Assembly: GCA_036244855.1 (NCBI GenBank)
Contig: BQKZ01000037.1
Coordinates: 197,336-235,688, forward strand
DNA: 38,353 nt
DNA from: Temnopleurus reevesii
Taxonomy: Eukaryota; Echinodermata; Echinoidea; Temnopleuroida; Temnopleuridae
Direction of reading: 5' to 3'
Below the pieces are notes generated by a model that worked only from the letters and a program-made list of their open reading frames with translations, did no database searches and had not been told where the DNA came from. Shown here one piece after another: positions 30,835-38,353 of the stretch; the first letter of the stretch is position 1; every line of letters starts with the position of its first letter. Position numbers and translations under genes: made by a program.

Positions 30835-31080
30835 TCACCACCTCCCTCTACCCCTCTTTATATCTTAGTTTCTTTCTTCCTTTCTTTCCTTTTTTTCTCT
30901 CCCTCTGACTTCTGCACATTATGATTCAGCTTGAACTTTTTGTTGCATTTTCCCTTCATTGCTTCCTCAGTTCAGCATATTTTTCTTTACTTTACACAGT
31001 CTTGTCACGTAGAGGGATATCGATTTCACTGTCCTTCTTTCTTACTTTTTGAAAACTCCCCCACTTTCCCTCTCGCAAGC
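30835..31080. repeat. Pyrimidine-rich tract
   Basis: T/C-rich sequence with CCTCCCTCTACCCCTC and TTTCTTCCTTTCTTTCC words. The 73-codon frame across it is compositional. Confidence 0.65.
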
Positions 31081-31177
31081 ACAGTAGATAATACATTAAT
31101 ATTCCATCGCAAACAACAAGACTGCGTAAAAGAGAAAGGGACACATATATGAACATCAAAATTATTCACTCCTTCCA

Positions 31178-31669
31178 GGAGCTCAACAACTGTGGAGTAC
31201 TTTGAATAAAAGTTGAAACCTTGTTTGACTCATAAACAACACCATAATTTCATTTCAATTTTTAAATATATATTTTAGCTACATTTTTAAACCTAGATAA
31301 TTTATCTAAGTCCCACAGACAGCTATAGGGGTAACAGGTACGCCTATTGGGGTTATAAATGATCTTATACGTTACATTATCTCATCTTGCTTTTTTTTGT
31401 ATTCTCTGAAACGTCTTTCCCCTTCCCTACATATGTCTTTCCAACACAGCCCCAATACTGACATGTACGGACCCCCACAGATAGGTATGGTAATTTGTGT
31501 CTTCGCATTTCTCTTTCATTTTGAACAAAGGAGTCTGTAGATTCCATGTTACCTTCTTAAAGACAGGTGCAGTTCATTCGCACATGGAGATACAATGGCA
31601 GGGTTCACACCATAGGTTGAAAAAAACTAAGACAGTCCTGCGGAAGCCTACACATGCAGCGCTATTCTG
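31178..31669 (+). repeat. Tandem duplication unit 1 (492-bp period)
   Basis: GGAGCTCAACAACTGTGGAG at 31178 recurs as GGAGATCAACAACTGTGAAG at 31670. Both units share AATTTTTAAATATATAT, AGTCCCACA, AAATGATCTTATACGTTACA, AACGTCTT, CATGTACGGACCC, GGTATGGTAATTTG, AACAAAGGAGTCTGTAGATT, CAGGTGCAGTTCATTCGCAC and ACATGCAGCGC. Divergence is perhaps 10-15% by eye with small indels. No frame is conserved through both units. Confidence 0.9.
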
Positions 31670-32163
31670 GGAGATCAACAACTGTGAAGTACTTTGACAA
31701 CAATTGAAATCTTGTTCGACTCATAAACACCATAGTTTCATTTTAATTTTTAAATATATATAAAGCTCCATTTTTATGCAATTTCTCTTAGTCCCACAAA
31801 CAGCTGTAGGGGTTACAGGTAGGCATATTGGGATTATAAATGATCTTATACGTTACAGTATCTGATCTTGGTTTTACATCTCTCAAACGTCTTGCCCCTT
31901 CCCTATACATGTATGTGCGTCTTTCCATGACATAGCCCCCAATACTGCCATGTACGGACCCCCCACAGATATGTATGGTAATTTGCGTCTTTGCCCTTCT
32001 CTTTCATTTTGAACAAAGGAGTCTGTAGATTCCCTGTTACCTTCTGAAGGACAGGTGCAGTTCATTCGCACATGGAGATACAATAGCAGGATTCCCACTG
32101 AAAGTCGAAACCTGAAGACTTCGGAAACTACGAGAGTCCTCTGGAAGCCTATACATGCAGCGC
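31670..32163 (+). repeat. Tandem duplication unit 2 (492-bp period)
   Basis: Second copy of the unit, ending at ATACATGCAGCGC. Its last ~70 bp also form the left arm of the foldback at 32090-32345. The 113-codon minus-strand frame (31883-32224) covers this unit; it is not matched by an equivalent open frame in unit 1, which argues against coding. Confidence 0.9.
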
Positions 32164-32345
32164 GAAGGCGAGTGTACAAGTTGGCTATCATCTGAAAAGC
32201 CAAGGCGAGTTTTTCACAAGTCACCTACTTGTCTTTTCAACTAAAACAAGGCATCTTGGCGAGTTGAACTAATCACCTTCATGCTGCACGTATAAGCTTC
32301 CGTAGTCTCTGAAACCTTGAGATTTCAGCTCTCAGTGTGAACCTA
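32090..32345. mobile_element. Large imperfect foldback (inverted repeat, ~80-bp arms)
   Basis: The left arm (about 32090-32175) reads ATTCCCACTGAAAG, GAAACTACGAGAG, GGAAGCCTATACATGCAGCG and GAAGGCGA. The reverse complement of the right arm (about 32266-32345) reads GTTCACACTGAGAG, GAGACTACGGAAG, GGAAGCTTATACGTGCAGCA and GAAGGTGA. The ~90-bp loop holds AGCCAAGGCGAG and TTGGCGAGTT. The outer ends resemble a CAGGRTTC-type terminus, and unit 1 of the tandem duplication carries the same end (CAGGGTTCACACC near 31602). This suggests a hAT-like or foldback DNA element whose terminus was captured in the duplication. Superfamily is uncertain. Confidence 0.65.
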
Positions 32346-34429
32346 GAGTCAAAGAAGGCAAAGTTTTTAAGAGCAAAAAGAACAAACATGATACATGTAT
32401 ATGAGACAAATTCAAAGTCATTTGATCTAAATATATTCAGCATGTTTAAACAACAAAAATTGATACTAAAACAGGATACAACTATATATCCGAACGTTAA
32501 CAAACGATACAACCTTGAACAGCAAATAATCTATATCTACTCAGCTTGGTAAAAATATACAATTCTTATCGGTCAGTCAGTACAATTATACGATATTTCT
32601 TCATTAGAGTTTCAGTATGAGCCAATGTGTGTTTGAACGCACTGGAGATGCATTCCCTATTCAACATGGCAACCCGCTCAAAACAGAAAACATTCTGACA
32701 AGTCAGAAGAAGAAAAGGGCTTATATACTCCAAGAAGTATGTTTTTCTAAAAAAATCATAAGGTTTCAACTCCCACATTGATTTGAACACAATTAGTTCT
32801 ATGAGAAAATTAAACAAGTAAAGTTCTAGTTGGCAAAAAGTGTCTATTAGTATTGGTGCTCACCTTCATAGATTTGGGCCTTCTTCCATTTCCATACACC
32901 TACTGCGTACTCGAACATGTCATTTCTATCTTTAAACACATCATCGATACTTTCATGTCATGCAAACTTACTTTGGGCCATTTCTGACTTACAAAACAAA
33001 CTTATCTAAAAATGGAACCAAACATGTGTGACCCATTAACAGAACAATACATAGTGACCCTTCGTGCAATTATCATTTATTAGCCACCCCCTGAATAGTG
33101 ATGAAAATAGTTACCTGTCATAAAGGTATTATTTACAATATACTCCCATCAGAATAGCACTATTGAAACCATGACAACCATATAAAAGAATATTTATCAT
33201 TTTCACCAATTGTCATTGAGGTCAACTCTAAATATGTTTACTATTTACTTCAAAGGTGTTGTCATGCATTCTTGATCAAAAGGATTACAAAATATATTTA
33301 AGTTTCTATTTATATTTTGTCCAAGAAAAAGTCCTTGCGAGTTGTTTGCGTCAATATCCATCCAACCAAATACATTTCCATATAAAAAATAAAAATCTTA
33401 ATTGACTGCAATTCATTATTCATTAAAGCATACTAAATAAACATGATGCTCTGTTTTCATCATGTAAGATTTCTATTTTACACACAAAGTAACAGATTTG
33501 GATAATTCTAACAGAAAAAAAAGGTATGAGAGAAAAATTTAGGCAATAATAACACAGGCATTGTATGAGAATTGAATATGTGATTTTGCTAGACTGTTTA
33601 ACTAAAATCGTGAGGCAATTTTTATAGGACTAAACATTGTTCCATTATATGAGACAAGTTCATTTAAATAACATTCTCTGGAAGAATTAGATTAAGTCTG
33701 GTTCAAACCTCTCAAAATCAATGTGATATCTGTCTCATAAAGTATTTCTTAAAGATGAATAATCCAATTTTAATGGGTCTATCTTCATTCATACTACAAT
33801 AGGACATTGAACCTCATAATCACCTAGACGTATAAATAATTCAGAGTTGAAGAGTGCACACTCATTACCAAGCAAATATTCCACATTATAACTCCATTTT
33901 CCATAACAGAAATTGTCAACGGATTTACACTTTTAACCTCATTTGTTTCCTTTCTTCTCATTAGTTTTGAAATGACAAGCATTGTTGGATGAAGAATTGA
34001 ACCATTTCAATGTCATAACACACAATGGACCAGGATATATATCCCATTTACTGCATTGAGCTGTACTCAAGCTGAAAGCTATCAGGTGACGTGTTATTGA
34101 GTGATCGAAAATTTCAAAATAGGTGATGAAATTGGAGGGAAAATGTGCACGCCCTGCTTATATGTCTAGTTTGGTATCATTTTAACAACATGCCGGAAGT
34201 TTTGGTGTGTTGGAGGCCAGAGAGCAACAGAATTTAGCAGACACAATGGAATATTTTCAAACAAATACGCCACCCCACTCGGCCTTTATTTTGAAACATA
34301 CATGTAACACCCTCATTTGCGGTGTTTATAAATTTTACCTTTATTTACCAACAATGAATAAATGAGAAATTTATATACAGATGTAAACAAAATAGGGAAG
34401 TGGCAATCAATATCTTATTCTGTGATCAG
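32346..34429. other. No recognisable feature; AT-rich background
   Basis: About 2.1 kb of AT-rich sequence with no sustained coding frame or repeat. Frames at 32279-32552 lie on opposite strands of the same stretch and are not credible. Confidence 0.4.
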
Positions 34430-34570
34430 TTATTGTAAGCTTACTAAATACTCCCTCCCGATCCACCAACTTCCCGTCAACCCCGTAGCCTCCATGCAGG
34501 GCAAGAGGCAACCAAATTCAAAATGGAAGCGGAGAGACAGTAGATCTGGACAGAAATAGTCCGCCTGATG
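34430..34570. promoter_or_regulatory. Candidate regulatory patch (unverified)
   Basis: Begins with the palindrome GTAAGCTTAC (34435-34444), followed by a GC-balanced stretch (CCTCCCGATCCACCAACTTC, AGCGGAGAGACAGTAGATC). It is short and not recognised as an exon. The call rests on contrast with the flanks. Confidence 0.15.
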
Positions 34571-34859
34571 CACATGGATAACTCATTATATGAGGCATAT
34601 CATACATAGCTAAAATTGCTACAGGTTCCCAATGTTGTATCATACATAACACGTTGAAGCAAAAGTGAAGATGTTTCGTCGTCGATGCCGTCCGTTCGTA
34701 TCTTTCGTCATAATTTGTCTTCTATTAATATAGAATTTTACAAGGGGACTCAAGAGATGTTTCCCAACTGTGATGTAAGCTTGGGGAGTTGTTAATGTGG
34801 AAATTGATAAAAATAGATCACTTGGTCTTGTTACAAGAACAAATCTTTTCTAGAGTGTG

Positions 34860-35100
34860 GAGGGTGCTCATCTGTGACCCATCATTCCAAAATGAGCCAA
34901 GACTCAGCAATGGTCCGAGGACAATCACCCCCCCCCCCAATCTCAGAATATAACTCAACCAAACATTCAGTGGATTATGTCCATAAGTGTGCCCCGGGAA
35001 CATTATCCTCAGGGCTAGCTGTCCTGCTAGGTAAGCCATCCTTCCCAAACGATTACTCCTGGGGAATTGTCCTCAGGGAGAGGAGTTGTCCAATGAGAAT
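34860..35100. repeat. Possible degenerate repeat with poly-C run
   Basis: GGACAATCACCCCCCCCCCC (34919-34938) and two related words, ATTATCCTCAGGGCTAGC (about 35003-35020) and ATTGTCCTCAGGGAGAG (about 35066-35082), suggest a decayed repeat rich in 'GGACAAT' and its complement. I cannot delimit it. The overlapping frames at 34818-35185 lie on opposite strands and have no recognised domain. Confidence 0.35.
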
Positions 35101-35749
35101 TTTTCCTAAAGAAATGATTTTATCATGTCAAAATAAATGCTTTCAAATATTCAAGTATATTTTGTTTATAGTTATAGCTGAATAGGACTACATATTTTGT
35201 CTTATGGTAAACATTTATTAACAAATTTGACAGCAAAAACAAAAGTGGTCAATTGATTACTCTTAAGCCCCTTCTGATGTCTGACAAGAAGAAAATAAAT
35301 CATGACAAGCATCGTGGGCCGACTGCATCAGTGAAACATTATCACTTCCCTCTTACACCACACAAAACTTTCTACCTCCATGTTGGCTTGAATATGAGCT
35401 TGCACATTAGCATTTCACCATGTCTGACAAATGCCAAACCCTTTAGGTAGCAGAATAGATTTTTTTTTTAATTGGATATTTAACAGAAAAATGCCATATC
35501 TTGATCACCAGGCAAAAATACATAGTGCATATAATGTCAAAACACCCCAACACAAATTTTACTTTTGTAAAAGTACAACAATCAAACAACAAATCTTGGG
35601 TTCATTTCATGCCGAATGACCTGCAAACTATTACAATTCTTGTTGACAGACGTAGATGTGATGAAAATTAATTTCTCATATTTCCTACATAGATATTCAT
35701 CATATACAGATCCCCCATGCATTCTAAATCATTTTCCATGCCAATCAGT
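35101..35749. other. No recognisable feature
   Basis: AT-rich; small frames only. Confidence 0.4.
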
Positions 35750-36060
35750 TAGTCTCCCGGTAATCTGAGAGAGCTTCTAATGCAAGAAGCAGAACAATGT
35801 TACCTTAAGAAGACAAAAATTAGCAAGCCGTATCTCGATTCTCCATCATCCGCCACCAAGAAATGCAATGCTTCCGGTCCCAAAACTAATTTACCAGGGA
35901 GAGGGAAACACCAGGGAACCCCCCTCTCTGTCAAGATACAACGCTTCAGCGATCTCACAAGAAAATCAATTTTCCATGGAGGAATTACCTCCAACATCTT
36001 TAATTCTAAGCATCTTCTTCACCGGATGACTATCCTCTGATGATCCCATTTCTGAAATTA
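35750..36060. promoter_or_regulatory. Candidate regulatory patch (unverified)
   Basis: GC-balanced unique sequence with open frames on both strands (35780-36040 plus, 35800-35997 minus), neither with a recognised domain. Contains GGAGG-AATTA-CCTCC (35979-35993), a small perfect inverted repeat around a homeodomain-like core. Exon versus regulatory element cannot be decided from this sequence alone. Confidence 0.2.
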
Positions 36061-36109
36061 GTTGGAGGATTACCTGAAAAGGGGAAGACGGCTCGGAAGT
36101 GTGGATAGA

Positions 36110-36260
36110 TATCAGATTTGAAGAGAGAGGGGGAGAGGGGAAGAGGAGAAAAAGGAGAGGGGAGGAAATAGAGGATGAGAGCGTGAGAGAGGAAGAGAGA
36201 GGAAGAAGCATGGATAAAAAGATGAAAGATGAAATAGAGAAAGGAAAGGTTGATGCACAT
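36110..36260. repeat. Purine-rich (G/A) tract
   Basis: Almost pure purine on the + strand (GAGAGAGGGGGAGAGGGGAA, GAGAGAGGAAGAGAGAGGAA). Minus-strand frames across it are Ser/Leu/Pro low complexity. Confidence 0.85.
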
Positions 36261-36349
36261 AGAATTTAGGCAAATGTAATTGGAGAAAAGAAAAACAAAC
36301 AGAAAGCTTAATACATTGACCGATACATATATGGATAGAAATTTATAGC

Positions 36350-36639
36350 TAAATGAATTTAAAGATTAAAAAAAATAATAATAAAAACCTTAACAAATAT
36401 ATGGACAGAAAAAAAAAACAAAGCAATAAATTCAGCAAATTGGTAATTAATGGGATTGGTGCTGAGAAATTTAAAATTGGGACAGAGAGAAGGGACAATG
36501 AATTGAAAAATAACAAAAATAAATATGAAAGATAAATATAAATATAGGGCAAGAGAATAAAGATTGAGAGAATGTTTGAAGGAGAGGAGAAATAGCAGTA
36601 GGAGAGAATGAAATCTTGAGGAATAATTTTTCTGGCCAG
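36350..36639. repeat. A-rich / purine-biased stretch
   Basis: Includes A runs (36409-36418), AAATAATAATAAAAACC words and further GA-rich sequence. Open frames on both strands result from composition. Confidence 0.6.
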
Positions 36640-36905
36640 AGTCCCGGGGAATGACTAAACCAGTTGCCGAGAATCGGCACATTACCGCGTAGAGACGAAG
36701 AACTCCTTGGACAGCCCACGAAATAGAGTGAGGGGGAGAGTGGAAGGAAGAGAGAGGAGGCGAGAGGAGGAGAACGAGAGGAAGACAGCGTGCACTTTGC
36801 AATGAACTTTGTCCTCGCCATGAACCCAACTGATGGTGTATGCATGACGGCGTGGTGACTGTATCGCCAACTAGCACTGAAGACGTCATACACGCTCTCG
36901 CTCAT
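36640..36905. promoter_or_regulatory. Candidate regulatory or first-exon patch (unverified)
   Basis: GC-balanced, CpG-containing sequence sits between purine-rich DNA and a pyrimidine tract. Its right part, 36785-36905, is unique-looking, with GACGGCGTGGTGAC (36847-36860) and AGACGTCATAC (36882-36892; CRE-like CGTCA). A minus-strand frame opens with ATG at 36905 (144 codons to 36471). Its first ~35 residues come from this patch, but the rest is low complexity from the purine tract, so I do not accept it as a gene. A promoter or 5' exon with an unseen splice remains possible. Confidence 0.25.
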
Positions 36906-37090
36906 TTAAACCTCCTTCCCTCTTCTTCTTCCTCCTCTTGCTTGAGGTATGAGAGTTAAGTTTTGTACAGTATGTTCAATTCATCTCGTCAATATCGAGC
37001 ACATTCTCTCATCTATCATCCACTACTTCTGTATTTCACTTACATTACATCCATCCACATATTTTCCCCAATTCTCTTTCTTTCTCTTCG
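36906..37090. repeat. Pyrimidine-rich tract
   Basis: CCTCCTTCCCTCTTCTTCTT leads into a T/C-biased stretch. With the purine tract at 36110-36260 and 36725-36785 it repeats the purine-facing-pyrimidine layout of 8060-9300. Confidence 0.65.
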
Positions 37091-37655
37091 GTATTGATAA
37101 AACATCTTTGGTGAAGACGCTTCCCCCTTTCAACCAGAATTTTCAATTGATCTTTCCTGCGTCAAATCATCATTTCTCTTACGTAGAGTAATTAAATTCT
37201 AAAGAATAAAATTCTATTATCATTCTGCATAAATATTCATTCCACGCAAATAAGCATGTTCTATTTCTGAATTGTTTGTAATCCTAATATAATGAAAAGT
37301 GAAAAGAGGTTTATTTGTTTTTACCTCTTTCTCCTCTCTCCATCTCATCGATAAGCAAATATGTTTCTGACAAGACTTGAGGTTTCTAAATCATATATTG
37401 AACCGAAAAAGTCAGAATTTTTCATTGTTGTTTTTCACAGAGTGTGCTTTCAAGCATAAAAAACATTGAAAAAAAATTAATCAGATTCTCAATTAATAAT
37501 TCCCATTTCATAATGGCACAAATAACGTGAAAATGTACAAATTGATTTAAATCATTTAGTATAAAAAAACAGATGAAGCAAAACAACAAATTACAAGAAA
37601 AAAAAACAGAAAAGGAAAGTTGTGCTTTTAAGTATGGTCTTGCAGCTTTGACAAA
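37091..37655. other. No recognisable feature
   Basis: AT-rich with A runs near 37469 and 37600. No coding support. Confidence 0.4.
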
Positions 37656-37825
37656 CATTAATATCAAATTCAGGTTCAAGCCAGAGCCAAAATACAGTTC
37701 TCCATCCATCCAAGCACGTCCACTGGAGGATGGACCTGGGTCTACCTGGGTGGCCCCAAAGAGAGAGGCGCTGGGGTTTTCCTTCCACATTCATGTTCTA
37801 AACCTCTGCGGACAAACGCGCCACT
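37656..37825. other. Unassigned GC-balanced patch
   Basis: About 170 bp with open frames on both strands (37573-37890 plus; 37422-37794 minus in two frames). Contains CCATCCATCC, GGATGGACCTGGGTCTACC and GGGTGGCCCC. No domain recognised. An exon, a conserved element or a repeat fragment are all possible. Confidence 0.25.
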
Positions 37826-37884
37826 ACCAACCAAGGTTACCAACAAACACACTGCAGTATCAAATTCTAAAATCTTTCCTAAAT

Positions 37885-37956
37885 AACTAAAATTGACGCT
37901 ATTTCTAGAATTTAGTTCCAAAGTAAACTAAAATTGACGCTATTTCTAGAATTTAG
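37885..37956 (+). repeat. Two-unit tandem repeat, period 41 bp
   Basis: AACTAAAATTGACGCTATTT...TCTAGAATTTAG occurs at 37885 and 37926 with no differences in the ~31-bp shared part and a short variable linker between. Confidence 0.9.
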
Positions 37957-37989
37957 GCTGTCACAAAGCATTAAAAAAATTGTGGAAAA

Positions 37990-38353
37990 AATTGACGTCA
38001 TTAAAGGTGAACTTCACCCAGACATGGATGTGCACTCAGTGGATGAAGAAAAATACAATAGTCAATCTGTGAAAATTTGAGCAAAATCCGACAATCCATT
38101 CAAAAGTTATGAATTTTCAAAGTTTTGATGTACACCCCTCATGGGCTCCTCAAATTGGCAACGTACAGTAACAAAATGGCTGCCAACATGGAGAACTCTC
38201 CATTCACTTTGTACACAAAATTTCACATTTTCTTCTTTTTCTAGAAAAGTAGCCAGAATTGTACTTTTCTCTTCAAGTATGATGTGGACATTTTGATTCT
38301 GCATGCATTTCTGAATGAATTTTGTTGATTTAGTGTCTACTTTTCTAGAAAAA
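37990..38353 (+). repeat. Probable dispersed repeat, cut by the window end
   Basis: Starts near a perfect CRE-type palindrome TGACGTCA (37993-38000) and continues TTAAAGGTGAACTTCACCCA and AATCCGACAATCCATTCAAA. I recall these as wording of an abundant sea-urchin dispersed repeat. The distal part holds a perfect 17-bp inverted repeat, TTTTTCTAGAAAAGTAG (38236-38252) against CTACTTTTCTAGAAAAA (38337-38353). A smaller pair, AGAAAAGTA / TACTTTTCT (38243-38251 and 38262-38270), lies inside it. No second copy lies in the window, so repeat status rests on memory. The 65-codon minus-strand frame is not credible. Confidence 0.5.

Noticed and set aside
31883..32224. 113-codon minus-strand open frame in duplicated unit 2
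   Set aside because: The homologous part of unit 1 does not keep an equivalent open frame, so it is not under coding constraint.
36359..36905. 176- and 144-codon minus-strand open frames
   Set aside because: They cross the purine tract, are largely low complexity, and sit in two overlapping frames without motifs. Only the first ~35 residues of the frame from 36905 come from complex sequence.
1..38353. CRISPR arrays, operons, prokaryotic promoters or terminators
   Set aside because: No regularly spaced short repeats with unique spacers, and the sequence is plainly eukaryotic non-coding DNA.
1..38353. Known animal microRNA hairpins
   Set aside because: I compared by eye with several mature sequences I know (e.g. 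let-7, miR-1, miR-9, miR-71, miR-92, miR-124, miR-184) and saw no match; a database search was not possible.

Overview
This window looks like gene-poor, repeat-rich DNA from a marine invertebrate. An echinoderm, most likely a sea urchin, is my best guess. The DNA is AT-rich (I estimate about 35-37% GC by eye) and eukaryotic in texture. It has tRNA-derived SINEs, MITE-like inverted-repeat elements, degenerate tandem duplications, long purine or pyrimidine tracts and assembly gaps. There are no compact genes, operons or ribosome binding sites. The sea-urchin assignment rests on recognising repeat wording from memory (the SINE heads and their tails at about 640, 4241, 18231 and 24384, and the repeat at 37990-38353), not on a protein-coding gene.

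I could not support any intact protein-coding gene. At this base composition a random 38-kb stretch read in six frames should contain a longest open frame of roughly 110-130 codons. The non-low-complexity frames here (116 codons at 9376-9726, 121 codons at 6681-7046) fall in that range. The longer ones are artefacts of purine/pyrimidine tracts (8055-8606, 36359-36905) or of runs of N. The window is therefore best read as an intergenic stretch or a long intron.

Layout. Positions 1-39 are two inverted Tn5 mosaic ends, a sequencing-library adapter left at the contig end. Positions 45-345 are a pyrimidine tract. Positions 640-4440 hold a tRNA-Met-like SINE, a 134-bp tandem duplication, a degenerate ~140-bp tandem array and a second SINE-like family. 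Copies of one MITE family lie at 5810, 14705 and 19763. A purine tract (8060-8600) faces a pyrimidine tract (8945-9300). Positions 10181-10815 are a three-unit ~230-bp tandem array. Positions 11250-11420 are a gap. Positions 12488-13175 are a duplicated segment interrupted by a piggyBac-like terminus and a single N, followed by a foldback element at 13180-13335. Positions 17445-18976 are a nested set of duplications and inverted arms with a SINE insertion whose boundary can be read against an unfilled homologue. Positions 21993-22818 are an 826-base gap. Positions 25560-25715 may be a LINE relic. Positions 31178-32345 are a 492-bp tandem duplication ending in a large foldback. Positions 36110-37090 repeat the purine-facing-pyrimidine arrangement around a more complex patch.

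Between the repeats lie several patches of more GC-balanced, non-repetitive sequence (about 16376-16870, 18977-19200, 20640-21090, 24730-24910, 30060-30530, 34430-34570, 35750-36060, 36640-36905). They look unlike the AT-rich background and could be cis-regulatory modules. This is inference, and cross-species conservation would decide it. I saw no convincing new molecular system. The most informative observations are the SINE filled/unfilled comparison, the duplication with a piggyBac-like terminus at a one-base N, the triplicated array at 10181 and the foldback at 32090-32345.
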